DNA from: Hirsutella rhossiliensis
Lineage: Eukaryota; Ascomycota; Sordariomycetes; Hypocreales; Ophiocordycipitaceae
NCBI RefSeq assembly: GCF_020360975.1
Contig: NW_025408688.1
Location: 310,001-374,000, forward strand
DNA length: 64,000 nucleotides
Reading direction: 5' to 3'
How positions within the stretch are numbered: position 1 is the stretch's first letter; every line of letters starts with the position of its first letter. Shown piece after piece: positions 41,192-53,200 of this stretch. A program made the translations under genes and the position numbers. The notes beneath the pieces are model-generated. The model saw only the letters and a list, made by a program, of their open reading frames with translations, did no database searches and was not told the DNA's origin.

Positions 41192-42850
41192 TCAAACCCC
41201 TTCCAAAGCCGGAATTTCACCTACCGCTTTGCGAGGTCGCCAGAGACCTCGCAAAGCGTCATATTCCGGGTTTGCGACGTCATGTACACCGCTTACCACC
41301 GCCCCGGAACTTCGCAACCCTTTTCCGAGGTCTCGAGCAGACTTCTCGAAAGCCTCGAGATTTTCCGCATTTGTGAGGTCGTGTATAGCGCTTTTCACCG
41401 CCTCTGGAATTCCCCCTAGCTCTTTTAGCAAGTCGGCACCAGACTTCTTAAAAGCCACCCAGTTTTCCTCGCTAAATAGCTTTATGAAAGTCGGCCCGAT
41501 CGAGTAGAGTTTCAGGGATTTTTGATTCTCTCCCAAAGGGTAAGGTCCTGCGGCGGCGCCACTGGATGCACCTGCTCTTGCTGGTTCCGCTCAAGGCCGA
41601 TTAGCATACCGCCGATGTTAAATTTGTCATTAGTCACGGTTAGAAACTTACCATTTTTTCATGTGCTTCACAAGTAACAATTGCCGTAAGAAGGCCGAAC
41701 GTAAAGCCAGGAATAAAACCAAAAGTCTTCAGAGCTTTTGCGGACGGTTCTTGACCGGTTCGGAATCTGGCTCGGGACCGGGCTTTCCGGTATTCCCCTG
41801 TTGGTTTATATCGGGCTGCGGCTGCGGTTTGTTGTTGGCTGGGGGTTTGTTGTCGGCCGGGGGTCCCGTTGTCTTTTCGCCGTTGTTCTTGTTGGCCTCT
41901 TGGTTCTTGTTGGCCGGTTCTGCACCATTTCTGCATCCATTGCTGCGCTTGCACAGCGGTTCCCCATTCTCATTTGGACCCGACGACCCATCTTTGCCTG
42001 CATCTGGTTGGGGCAGCGGCTGAGAAACAGAGGCTGGAAGTCTTTGTTGCAGCTTGTGCCTCCACATACCTTGTTCCAATAGAAATTGCCCAGATTATCT
42101 AACACTTTCTGGTCCTTGTATTGGTTCCACGGCTTTTCCTTCCATGCGTCAGAGGTCTCAGGAAACCCGGCGATCTGAGGCTGTGCTCCGCTTCCTTTCT
42201 GATTGCGATACTTTTCTTCGTTAAACTTGGGGCTCTTAATGAATTCTACACGCCCCGGAGACTCTCCTCGCTTAATCGTTTCGAGTACGTCTGTGTCTTT
42301 GATCCCCTTCAATTCGTACCAGCCTTCGATTTGGTCGAATGGGATGCCCCCTATGAATGCATGCTCTGTTTGGCCTTTGTAGGGGCTGTACCGCCCAAGG
42401 GACGCATCCACGTCGATGGCTTTTGTATCGGCGTGTATGCGATAGAGGTATCCGTTTGACTCGCCGTTTTGATCCCCACCGCGACCGAACCGCAACCCCA
42501 GGGCCGGATCTGAAGCCGTCGACACATATTGCGAGTTTGCTATTCTGTTGCCCTTGGCATGCTCATACAAGCTGCTGCCACTCTCAATTTCTTCCTTCGT
42601 AAGGGTTTCACCTCTTCGCTGTTTTCAAGGCCTCGAGAGAACATGCCGCCAGCGGCTTCAACCTCCTGAGGAGTCCGAAACTTTCACCACGCCAGACGGT
42701 CGTTGGTTGTTCGGGATCAGGTGCCGGTTTGCTTACTGCCACGCCACGTTTGCCCATGCTGTGAATGACCTCAGCCGAGGGCAGGCTTTGGCCAAAGCCC
42801 AGGACCAGCACAAGGAGAGCCCATAATGTCGGCAGCCAGAGGCCCTTCAT
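41192..42850 (-). pseudogene. Heat-labile-enterotoxin-A-like ADP-ribosyltransferase, broken
   Basis: Exon-like frame 42850-42608 starts with a hydrophobic signal peptide and contains VWRGES, the arginine motif of the Enterotoxin_a fold. The next frame (from 42570) carries YVSTASDP, the STS-type motif, and EHAFIGGIPFDQIEGWYEL, the region of the catalytic glutamate. Where the bacterial A subunit has E-x-E this has Q-x-E by my alignment. A low-complexity Asn/Pro/Gln region follows, then a C-terminal helical region (41536-41192). Reading frames change at least twice between 42700 and 42550 and again near 42050, so I call it a pseudogene, though introns or sequence errors could contribute. Related secreted proteins occur in fungal insect and plant pathogens. 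It stands alone among transposons. Confidence 0.75.
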
Positions 42851-43964
42851 GGTAGGATGACGCTTTGATGTTGTCTTGGGCGTTCAGGGGACAGTCATGG
42901 GCTTATTCCCGACTGTCGAGAATCGGGTGTTGAGTCGATCGGGCTCTGAACTCCGGTTATACGTGGTTTTGAGTCTTTAATATACCGAGAAACATAAATG
43001 TATTGAGGGAAATGTGACGATACGAATAGCAAGGGGCCGAATCAATGAGCAAGCGGCCGCAGAGTTCATTGAAGATCTAGGCGATATGTTGCGGGGGACG
43101 ACGTGGAATTCATAGGTCGAAAGCCGGTACAATGACGGGGAAAGTTCCTGTATAAAATCTGACCAAACTGGTCCTGCTAGAACTCCCAGAAAAAAATCTA
43201 GCGTCATTCAATCTAATGCGGCCGAAGTTAGTCCTGCCTAGATGCATTGCACTTAGTCAGGCCTCAGCGAGGTTGAGGAGATGAAATATTAGCGTCACTT
43301 AAAACGGTGGTATGTTTAAAGTAAACCGATGGCTTGGTACTGTAATAGGGACCGCTTAACAATCCACCGCTTTTCAAGTACTACCACTTTAAAGTGGGGG
43401 CGGGCACAGTAGTCATTTAATGCTAACTACTCTGTCGAGCACTTTTGCCGGCTCAGGTAATCGGGAAGCTGGTGCGAGTCGACATGATGTGTTGCCCAAG
43501 TGGGACTCGTGGGAGGAGCTCGATCAGCTCCAGGGCCAGAGCGTCATGTTTAGCATGGGCCGGTCGATCGGGGATGACAGAGTGGCGGGCGAGGATCCGT
43601 CCGTACAGTGCGAGTTCTGGTTGACTCACCACGGCCGCGAGTCGGCGTTCATGACTTGCGAATCTAGAACGGCCGACAGTGGGTCAAGATAAAGGCGGGA
43701 TTTGAGTTAGGATGGCTAGTCTGCATGTTAACGGGTGAGTTGGGATGATAAACATGAATATTGAGGGGGCGGTAGTCATGTCCGATCTTCCGATTGCAGA
43801 ACGCGGCGGGTGTTTCAGTTGAGCGGATCATCTGCAAGTGCATAGACGACTGGGACAAGGTCAGGTTTGAGCCTCGTCCGACTTTACTCAGCGGAGGACA
43901 AGACTCATGACTGTTTGTCAGACATTTGGCTCCACACGGGTCAGACATGGCATCAGGCAATTGA
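42851..43964. other. Gene-poor stretch, one orphan ORF
   Basis: This holds the upstream region of the enterotoxin-like gene. A 90-codon frame at 43420-43692 (+), starting MLTTLSSTFAGSGNREAGAS, has no recognised domain and may be chance. Nothing else is supported. Confidence 0.4.
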
Positions 43965-44149
43965 TGAGAATTATCTAAAGAACAAGAAGTGAGTGAACGA
44001 GCTGCAGGGAATTATGCAGCTCTTTATACACAAATGAAAGGCTTGTTGCCTGCCTACGCATTAGCTGTTGCCTAGAAGGCAACAGCGGCGTTGCGTAGTA
44101 ATATCGCCACTTCATGAGTAATCATCCTAGGCAGGCTTGATATGCGACA
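43965..44149 (-). repeat. 3' LTR of the Copia element (left border uncertain)
   Basis: On the minus strand a polypurine tract CTGGGGGGTG (44150-44160) is followed by TGTCGCATATCAAGCC, the expected LTR start. A TATA-like GTATAAAGAG is at about 44022-44031 and a strong hairpin CTGTTGCC-n5-GGCAACAG at 44065-44085. The other LTR was not found, so its left end is a guess. Confidence 0.6.
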
Positions 44150-44216
44150 CACCCCCCAGCGTTGAGTGATCAAGTCAACGCTGCTAGAACTATCACAACC
44201 AGCCTGACCTAGAAGG

Positions 44217-46600
44217 TCATCGACATCCCACTTCCAAATTTGCTTCCCTCTTGATATCTGTCAGATTTAGCATCGATCGGAAGTGCTCGAATTTCGCTCT
44301 CGATAGCGCTTTTGTCAATCCGTCTGCTGGCATCTGATCAGTCTTCAAGTATTCCACTAGGAACCTACCCTTCTTGAATTCCTGTTTTAGCCACATGTTC
44401 TGTATGTCAACGTGCCGCAACTTGGTCGTGATTCTCTGGTTCTCCTCAACCACCAGTCGGATCGACTGAAGGTTGTCGCAGTAAATCTTCAGAGGCCCGA
44501 GATCAAGAGAGATATCCCGTAATAGTCGGTCCAGGGCGTAGCTCTCCTTGGTTGTTCTCTCTAGGCTGAGAATTTCTGCTTCGGTGGTCGAAGTCGTGAC
44601 TGTGTCCTGGAGCCCAGCTTTCCATATGACCGGTCCGTTGAACAACATCATCACATATCTCTGCGATGAACGACGGGTCTCGACATCATCTCCAAATGAC
44701 GCGTCGCTTGCGATCACAAGTACCTCTCCCTCGTACGCTCCATCGTACACGATCGCCAAGAATCTCGTTGAATAGAGGTAACGGATGCATTGGTTTGCGG
44801 CTTCAAGGTGTTCAGGCGATGGGTTTGTCAGGAACCTCGCGAGCTGGGCTGCTGCTCGTGCTATATCGGGTCTGGTCATGACCGCGATGTACATCAAGGA
44901 TCCAACTCGTTCCTGATACGCCTTTATCTCTTCCTTGGTAGCCTGCCCGTTGTACTTGACGAGCGGGATCGTCGCGATGGGGATTGATGGTACTCGGAGT
45001 TTCAAGTCGCTGAGCTTGAACTTTCGCGCAATTTTCTCGATGTACGCGTCTTGGCAGAGGTAGACCTTCCTGTTTGGTCGATCCCTTACAGCTCTGATGC
45101 CAAGATACCACTTGAACTCTTCCTCGCGCAAATCGTATTTGGATTGGAGATGTTGTACAAGGTCGTTTACAGCCTTCTTCTCTTGCCGTGGGTTGAGAAT
45201 CAAGATGTCGTCGACATAGACAAGAGCCAGGATTTTGCCGTTGGTGAATACGCAAGGTTCTTCATCTGTCGTGAAAACGGGTTAACGATCTAAGTCCGAG
45301 GGTTACCTAGTCGGGCTGACTCTAGCAAAGGTGACTGAGAAGGATGAATAATGTCGTTGGTAAGCGGTGGTATCGAACCTTCTAGATGACAACGTCATCT
45401 AGGCGGCCTGGGTGGCGACATCGCCACCACAGACAAGTGACAGAACTATAAGAAGTCACTTTTTGTTAGAGAGGAGGAATAACAGAAGAAAAAAGCAACT
45501 TAATCAATTCATCACTTGCACCCTCTATTCGCGAGATCATCCGTACGGTCAATCCCTGCCTCCTTGAGCGCCTGGGAGATCTCATTGTACCAAAGCAGTG
45601 GAGACTCTCGAAGACCATACAAAGCCTTGTCAAGTTCCGCGATCATGGTTGAGCCTTCTCCAGATTTCAAGAAACCAAGTTCTACGAAGCCTTGCGGGAG
45701 CCGGACGTAGACGGGATGGTCCTTCTTTATGTCGCTGTATAGGAAGGCGTTACTAACGTCGAATTGTCTAACGTCAAGATCGAATCGGGCTGCGATTGCC
45801 ATCACGATTCTGAAGGTTTTTGCTGCAAGTGTGGCTGCATATGTCTCCCGTCCGTCGTCCTCGTCCTGCAGGTCGCCACGGACGCAGATCCGAGCTTTGC
45901 ACCTTTGGAGATAGCCATCCTGATCAAACTTATAGGTGAACACCCACTTCAGTGGAAGAGGCGGTCCCTGTGCTTTTTCACGTTTGACCAGTCTCCAAGT
46001 GCCTCGTCGGAGGAGATCATGCAATTCCTTCCTTATGGCCTCTTTGAAGTCTGGGCCCATCGGGTGGTTTTCTAGATCCTGGTAGCGTTTAGGGAGTCGT
46101 ACAAGGTCATCGCGGTGAAATCGATGATCTCGTGCCGTCTTAGAGACTGCGGCAAGGAAGACACTATGAAATATTTCGAGGTTTCCCTCTGGATGTTGAT
46201 CCGCTGGAAGCAGGGTCGTGAAAACGCTGTTGACGTAATCATCGTGCTTCCGTTTTGGCTTTGGTGTCCGGTCACTCTTGCGAGTTGGCTGGTCACCGTA
46301 AATCTCCTGTTGACTGCGGCGGGTGCGCGTTTTGCCGCGTGGTTCTTCAGGAATTGGTTGGTCACCTGACGGCTGCTTGTCCGGTTGCATGCTATTGCCT
46401 TCTGAGGAAGGTCGCCGGCGTGGTGGCAGCGGTTGAACTACGATCGTGTCCCGGTGACTCCTTCAGGACTTGGATCGCTTGAATCAGTCGACCTTTGGCT
46501 ATCATAGCTTGTTTCTCTGTCTTGTTGGGGCAGAGACTCTGACTCCACTGGGAGCTTTCGGCGGGTCTCGTGTTCCGTAGGCAAAAGCAAGCAGCTATTG
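44217..46600 (-). pseudogene. Copia Pol: integrase tail, RT, RNase H
   Basis: Upstream of 46390 a shifted frame holds the end of integrase. 46390-45537 is the RT N-terminal half: RRGTWRLVKREKAQGPPLPL, KWVFTYKFDQDGYLQRCKAR, VRQFDVSNAFLYSDI and ALYGLRESPLLWYNEI. The frame is cut after KEAGIDRTDD by the solo LTR and resumes at 45266 with EEPCVFTNG-type sequence and the catalytic LVYVDDILIL, then KWYLGIRAVRD. RNase H: VIASDASFGDDVETRRSSQR, TTEAEILSLERTTKESYALD, KIYCDNLQSIRLV and LRHVDIQNMWLKQEF. Stop at 44217. Gag and most of integrase are absent. Confidence 0.9.
45267..45536 (+). mobile_element. Solo LTR inside Copia RT, TCATC target duplication
   Basis: 270 bp from TGTCGTGAAAACGGG to TTCGCGAGA, same family as 40775-41049. 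TCATC stands at 45262-45266 and again at 45537-45541. It carries the palindromes CTAGATGAC-n3-GTCATCTAG (45382-45402) and GGTGGCGACATCGCCACC (45411-45428). It interrupts the Copia pol frame. Confidence 0.92.
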
Positions 46601-47296
46601 CGGCGACGCCACCGGCTTAACGATAGTTAGGGCTACCAGGCCACGTGGGCAGCCCGCGTTTTGCATCCATATAAGTATAAGGAGGGCCCTTCAAGAGACA
46701 ACCAAACGGACGGGAAAGGAAAGGGAAGAGGGCAGCAAGGGAGAGGGCAAAGAGGAGGAGGCGACTGGCAGAGAGGCACGTACTATGCCTTTCTATAATT
46801 TTTACTTAATTATGACGAATTAAAAGCAGGAACACCGACGAATCCAGAGCGGGAACGCCAGCGAATCAGGAGGCGGGAAAGACGGGGGGAAAAAACTTTG
46901 GTGGGGGGGGAGGGGGGGGAGAGGGCTCGCAGGGTACGAGGGGAAGGCTCGCCAGCCGCGGCTCGCGCAAAGAGGCCTTTCGGAACGAAAGTTGGCGATG
47001 GCGACAGGAGAAAGTCGGGGAGAGGAGAGAGTTGGCGACAGGAGATAGGAGACAGGGGAAGTGAGAGGAAGACAGGAAGAAGAGTGAGATAAGAGATATG
47101 AGATGGAGATCCGGCGAGAGACGTAGAGCATTATCGTGAGTGAAATCGAGACAGAGCGTCAGAGAGGCAGCCTAGGCCGCTGCAAGGAGATTTTGCTTTG
47201 CAAAGGCGCAAAGGGCGTGGAGAGGCGGCAGGGGTGAAGAGAGTTGTGGGTGGGTAATGCATGTGTGGGCGAGTGGAAGGCTCTGAGGATTTACAG
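46601..47296. other. Purine-rich gene-free stretch, left edge of Helitron H1
   Basis: No supported gene. 46680-47100 is strongly purine-biased, with GGGGGGGG runs near 46905-46920. A candidate Helitron 5' terminus (TCTATAATTTTTAC at about 46789) is near here but unproven. No MYND gene is seen where H2 and H3 have one. Confidence 0.45.
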
Positions 47297-47299
47297 GTG

Positions 47300-48905
47300 C
47301 TATAAGTGGTGGATATAAACAGAATAAGGAGTATATTGGAGAAGTTTTGACTGGATTGTCTTTGTGAAAAGGAGAGCAAGAGGAGAAGGAAATATCCCAT
47401 TAGGGCCTGTCGCACTTGAGTTTGAGGATGATGAAACATGTTCCTTGTCATGTTGTGTTGTTTCGTTCGTTGCTTTACAGAATATTCTTGGGCGGATGTC
47501 GGGCGCGGTGCGGTCGGGAAGAGATTGACGCCGGAGGTCTGATAGGGCCAGAGGCGGATGTGGCTGGGTGATTGACTGGCTCGGTGTCCGTCTCTGAGTC
47601 TCCGGGTCTTCGTGGGACAGAAGGGAGGAAGTGTCGGATTTGGCGGGGCCTCGACTATCACAGGCCTCGACTATGGTGGAAATTTCTGGAGAAAGTCGCG
47701 GTCTCATGGTTGGGGTTTGGTCGGGATCGGGCAATGACCGCTTTGATGTCATCATAAGGATCGACTGACCTAGATGCAGGCGGCGTGGGAGAGCGCCGCT
47801 TGGGGCGGCCTTGCGTTTTTGGTAGAGGTAAACCTGGCCAACGCATCGCTATAGTCCGAGGGTTGCCGACTGAGCCCTTGGGTGTCGTCGGCAGTAGCTG
47901 TGTCGCAGAAGCCTGGTTGGACATGGCCCTGTCAAGGAAAGTCCATGTATCGGGGACGACGATGAAGATATAGTCTTGCTCGAAGGCCGGGGCATGTGTC
48001 ATGATCTGGTGATCGAGTAAGCCGGCGATTTGCCCGTGCAGGTGAGGAGAGCGTTCGGCTGGAACTGGCTATCGCGCCTCTCGGTCATCTTCTTGCATAG
48101 GAGGTCAAGGATTGGCGTGAATGGGAAGATGACGAAAAGTTGAAAGGGATGAAAGCCCTTGAAGGGTGTTTGCCCGGAATCCCAGGACAGATAAAGGTCG
48201 AGAGCTGGACAAAGCCGCAACAGCTCAGCTGGGTGTCGTCAAGGGCCGCAGCCGAGTTTCCATGCAGAAGGTCGCGGCCGGAACCGATGACAGGTCCCGT
48301 GAAGGAGACAATGGGTTGTATCGCTGGGAAGGCATCCGCCGAGCCGAGGGTGCGAGGGATGACTCTGTGGCCATCGTCAGAGATGGTAGTGGTGACGGAG
48401 GTCTGGAGCATACACCTACGGCTGGTAGCTGTGGTCGCGGACGATGAGAGCCGGGATGGTGTATTCTGTAATGTTGTCATCCTCCGACTCGAAGCTATCA
48501 CGTCGCTCGATTTCCCACGTCAGGGCAAAGGGATGAACACGGCCGACCATAAAGAACCACTGCTCGGTCCATTCCGAGGGGATTATCTGTTGGTTGTATA
48601 TGGAAATATTAAGGCTCAAGAAGATGCAGGTCGATGGATTGTCAGGATCTGACCGGATTGCTGCATACTCTGGAGTCGACAGCCATGAGGGCGTTGGAAG
48701 GAAGACCCTCGCTAGGGTTTCTGCGTTGAGCCCTTTGACACGATGCTCATTCTGGTAGGCGAACCTAGACGGGCAGCCGGGCTGGACAAAGGCCATCATG
48801 GACATGTCGGCGCCAGCATTTTCTGGCTGTCAAGAGGTTGCCGCGGGGAGGACGAGGTATCGACGTTGAGCTGGGAGGCCGACATCGTGAGAACATGGCA
48901 GATGT
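47300..48905 (-). CDS. Helitron accessory protein gene, spliced (H1)
   Basis: Exon 1 carries MSMMAFVQPGCPSRFAYQNE at 48805, IFLSLNISIYNQQIIPSEWT and WFFMVGRVHPFALTWEIERR, and ends at 48420. A 55 bp intron (48419-48365) has GTAGGT, CTGAC and CAG signals. Exon 2 begins VIPRTLGSADAFPAIQPIVS in frame, and continues FTGPVIGSGRDLL, CCGFVQLSTFICPGIPGK and, after one frameshift, CKKMTERRDSQFQ and DYIFIVVPDTWTFLDRAM. The C-terminus has KRSLPDPDQTPTMRPRL, matching the NLS-like motif of H2. The start may lie upstream (H2 keeps the frame open through RPLDSQ; H1 has a one-base gap there). Divergent from RepHel. Function unknown; the GKxxGLLDH...YVFIVVPDxWTFLD region may be a ssDNA-binding-like fold, which is speculation. 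Confidence 0.72.
48365..48419 (-). other. Intron in accessory gene H1
   Basis: 5' GTAGGT, branch CTGAC, 3' CACAG, 55 bp. Splicing joins TyrGlnPro to ValIlePro in frame; without it a stop (TAG) follows TyrGlnPro directly. The H2 intron sits at the same codon and phase. Confidence 0.75.
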
Positions 48906-49429
48906 GGTCACCGTGGAAGTGTAAAGGAAGGGTTAGGCAGAGTAGAGGTAGGCATCCTATAAAGCAGGTTTTCTTGCTGCTCGAAAGAGGGCTCGTGGCT
49001 CGGGTCGGGGAGACTTGAGAGTCAGTGAATGCTACCTAGGTGATAGATCAGAAGCGGGGGTATGCGGGAATGAGCTGGCGAGGTTCTCGAGCAGTCTCGA
49101 CCATCTGGTTCTGTGGTCGTGAGTGAAGTAGGGAGCCGGGGGTTGGAAGTTGAGTAGGGGTGATGGCTATGTTGCGAGAAGTTGGAGGTCGGCGAACGGT
49201 AAGGTTAGTGTGGGTAAGACTGCGGAGAAAGAAAGTCCAGTAGTCCCCTTCGGTGTCATCGTTGCATGGAGTAGATAGCAAAGGGGCAATAACGAATGAG
49301 TGAAGGAAAGAAAGAGGTTATGGTAGTATTGCAGGACTCCCTTTTTACGGTCGTCGGTAGTTGGATGGGCATTGCGTGCGGCTGAGCGAGGCGGGTGCCG
49401 ACCGTGTCGAGTCTACTATTGGGACACGG
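48906..49429. other. H1 segment between accessory gene and its remnant
   Basis: No supported gene. Short Ser/Thr/Pro-rich minus frames (49048-49281, 49256-49504) may be the decayed body of the accessory remnant. Confidence 0.4.
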
Positions 49430-49720
49430 TGAAGTCGGATATATGGGTCGACCTGAGGAGGAGGATGCGAGTTGGTCACGAGAACTTTCCAAGAGGGTTT
49501 GCAAGTCGAGACTCCGGTGGCTAGCGACTACAAGAGGACAGGCAGGGGATCCTGGCTATCGCTTTAGCATTAAGGCCGTTGATGCGACATTGGTGCTGGC
49601 GAGGAGCAAATCTAGAAGGGTAGTCCGGCTGCATGAGGACGTCATGGACATGTTATCGCCGGCAGCCTTGTGGCTGTTGCTCGACGAGGCGGATTGGCGG
49701 GTATTGATGGTGAACTGATG
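49430..49720 (-). pseudogene. Second accessory-gene N-terminal remnant in H1
   Basis: On the minus strand from about 49654 the bases ATGTCCATGA open a frame which, after one shift, reads QPDYPSRFAPRQHQCRINGL and NAKAIARI. This parallels QPGCPSRFAYQNEHRVKGLNAETLARV of the neighbouring accessory gene. The similarity fades after about 90 bases. It is a diverged duplicate lying 900 bp upstream of the intact-looking accessory gene. Confidence 0.6.
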
Positions 49721-50273
49721 CGCAAGGTTGGTAGGATGGTGTTGGAAGGGCTGAAGAGTATGGTTTGAAGTGTGCGGCAGGCGGTTGTCGCGGCCATCTC
49801 CATGTGCCGGAGGTCGGCAGTGGCCAGGATTCGCTGGAGTGCGCAAGAGAGCACGGCGATGGAAGGGTCGCTTTTGGCAAAGCCGGGGTAGCAGGTCGCA
49901 CGTGGAGACCAGGCGAGGCCGGGACGGTGGACGCACATAGATAGGCATGGTAACGGGGGAATATAGAGGGGTAGTATTGCATCGCCTCGGTACCATAGGA
50001 AGCATTTTATAGGAAGCTATAAGGAAGAAACGCCACGGCCATGAGGAAGTGATGGCTAGGGAGCTTCCATTCGGGAGAAGTAGCGTCGTCAACAAGCGAG
50101 ACTGTCCAGTGGAGGTGCTCGGAGCCAAAGCTTTATAGCCTGTTGCCAATTTACGGCAGTCGACGTCGAGGAGGCAGCAGCATGGCGGACAGTCCTGCAG
50201 TGAAGTTAAGCGAGGCGGTTGCTCACCCTGAAGCCTGTTCGTTGTCAGTCGGGGATGGAGAAGAGGTGAGAAC
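49721..50273. other. Spacer between accessory remnant and RepHel
   Basis: No supported gene. A 197-codon minus frame (50149-49556) overlaps the remnant, but its upstream part shows no recognised domain. Confidence 0.4.
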
Positions 50274-53200
50274 GTGAGCGGGTCGGGTTCGGGGCTCGGA
50301 GATGGTGCGACAGGAGCCGGTGTAGATGTGGTGGCAGCTTCTGAGAGGGCCGCAGAGCACGGGGAGAGCCTGGGACGGTTACGAAGATACGAATCACGGG
50401 CGAATGCGGCATCAACGTTCCGGCCGATTCAGCCTAGAAACCTGTGGTTGAAGACACCGCATGGAGACAGCACGCAGAAGCAATTGCGAGGTCGTTGCCG
50501 AGAAGACCGCCGCGAGGCGGTTTGCGGTCAAACAGAGCACGGAAGTTCCATAATATGGTTAGCAGCGGAAGTTCCGCGCAACATCAGTCACCGGGTCAGC
50601 TTCCGAGGCCCCTGTTGCCTAGGGAACGTGGAGATATGGGGTAGCGGACTCTGATCGTCCGCTCCTCATCGGCACTTTCTGCCTCAGGAGGAGATCCTGA
50701 AGATGAGGAGCAACGTGTTACGGCGGCGGCGGGCGATGTCCCGAGTGTTCATTCGAAGGAGGTACCGAAGCTTCGATCCATCCAGCCTAGGGAACCGGTA
50801 TTCGACAACAAGAAAACGGGCAATTAGCAGCAGCGATTGCGTCTGGTTTGCCCAAGCGCCGTCGGGGACGGAGTTGGCGGGTAAAGGAGTACCAGGCCGC
50901 AGGGTGTCTCCAACGCAGCAGGTACGGCGCAGCATCCGGGGCCGTCTCCTGTGGGGTGGGCGACGCCGCGGCAGAGCCAGCGGACGCTTCGCTGAGCGGG
51001 CGGAGGCTGCAGCAAAGGGAGGTGGGCGGCTCATCGCGGGTGGCGGCTGGGAGCCCGTGCAGTTTGATCGGCAGCAAGAACGAGGAGAGTGCTGGAAAGG
51101 GCAAGGACTGAGGTCAAGGTTCGGCGTGGAAAACGTTCGCCAGCACGGCCCGGTGCCTGTCCAGTGCAAAGGGCCGGATGGCGTGTCAGGGATGCGAACG
51201 TAGTCGGGCAGTCGTCGCCAAAGCTGCCGCATCCGACGGCTTGCGAAGAAGCGAATCAGCCACGGAGAGAAGAAATCATGGATCGGAGGCGGCCCCGGAG
51301 GCGGCCCCGAGGCGGGAGAAGAAAACGTCTTCCTGGTCCGGACGAGCGCCCGAGAAAACAGATTCGGAGTGGAATCGGAAGGCAGAGGAGTCGGGAGCTG
51401 CGGGCCGAAGACCTGGCGAGTGTGCTGCGTTTTTTGGAGGAAGACTTCGCCATGAAGGAGAGGCTGTCTAACGATCAGACGTGGTGTACGCCAATACCGC
51501 ACGACAGGAAGGTGTCGACGGTGCGGATTTTTATCAGGCGTTCCACGATGCGAGCACGTTGCCGATACGGACCTGCATGATGTGCTACCGCAAGCGTACG
51601 AGAAAAGAGCTGAGGAGATCAGATGGGATCAATGGCTGTCAAGCTGCGTGCCAGAGGGCGGCCGCTCACCATTTTCATGCCGGAGCTGCTTTCCGAAGGC
51701 GAGCCCGTGTCGGTGTGTGTGGAGTGCCCGATGCCTGGCGCGCGGGAGTCTGTCGCCGGCGGTCCATCTTCACACTCGCCTTGGCTGTGAGCACATGTTC
51801 CTGACGAGCTCAAGGGACTCACGCTGGTCGAAGAGAAGCTCGTCTCGCTCAACTCCTGCTATGGGTTTGTCACGAGATATAGCATTCCGGGCGGGCAGAG
51901 GCAGGCCGTGAGGTATCCGAGGCACGTCAAGGGCCACATCACAGTGTTTCCCAACAACGTGCAGGAGCTGGCGACCAAGGTGCTCCGCACCCCTTTGCAA
52001 GCACTGGACGAGATCCACGTTTCGTGGCAGGGCGTGGAGAAGCCGGCACCGAGCGACCTGTCGAGTCTCTTGTCGGTGAGGCGGCGGGTCGTCGAGAGGG
52101 CTCTTGTTTGGCTGAAGAGGAGCAACCCCACTACGCCGAGATCGAGATCGACGTGGCGGAGATGGAGAGTTGGGAGACCCGATAGACGGGGTGCCGGCCT
52201 TGGTGTATGATCGCATGGAGCGGAACGAGCCGTCCGCATGGGAGAAAACGCGGACGGCGCACGTTGTGCCGCCCACGGAGCGCGCCATGGACGACGAGGG
52301 GTCGGTGGAGATCGAGGAACTCTTCGCTCTGCTCAACCAAAGGCAGGAAACGGGAGGCGAGGCTGAAGGGCACGGGCCCAACGAAGAAGGCGCGGGTCGT
52401 GATGGAGTTGGTGCTAGCCCCGATCAGAACGTTCGACCAATCAACGAGGTGACGTCTTCCGGCATGTTTGGGCTGGACGGACCGCCAGACGTGGCGGATG
52501 TCGAGCTGCGGTTTGCCTGTGACGCTGTTGGCGCAGGTGCCGACGACGGCCGCGCGGGCCGAGAACGTGGGTCGGATCCTCGGTGGGGTCGAGGGCGTGG
52601 CGACGATGGCAGTGAGCCATACATTCGAGTCTCGCGGGGATGAGTTTGCCGACTCCTTTGAGACGTCCTTCTTCGCCAGAACGTTCCCGACCCTGTTCCC
52701 ATTTGGCGTTGGGGACCAAGGCTGGCCGAAGAGGCCATAGCCGAGGCGGGAAGGCCCTTACCAACTTGCGAGGCACCGGTAGAGCTGCTGAGGCAGGGGC
52801 GGCAGCGGGAGACATCGTATCCTCCCGAAGCTTGAACCTCCGGATTTGGGCCGACATCGTGCTCCGGCGCCATGGTGGCCGGTTTGCGTTGCACCACATA
52901 TTTGCATTTCTCGTCTTCAACATGGGGGTGCGGTCGAGGAACCGCCGCGTCAGCATGCTGAGTGTGGCGAGGAAGGACTTCGGCAAGGTCGAGCGCGTTG
53001 CCCGCTCGATGACCGCGCAAAGGTTAGCGGCGGCGAGGTCGAGTTGGAGAGCTCGGGCAAGACGACCGATGAGGGCGTGAAGGAGCTTCTCAGGAGCCTC
53101 TCGCTGTACGGCCACCGGCAACCCATGTCGAGAGGTTCGGCTCAATATGCGGCGGAAAATCCAGTCGCTCATCGTTGGCTACGGCGTTCCGGCCATCTGG

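Noticed and set aside
43420..43692. 90-codon plus ORF
   Set aside because: No recognisable domain, no neighbours that support it.
50684..51502. 272-codon minus ORF
   Set aside because: Antisense to the low-complexity N-terminal part of RepHel H1.
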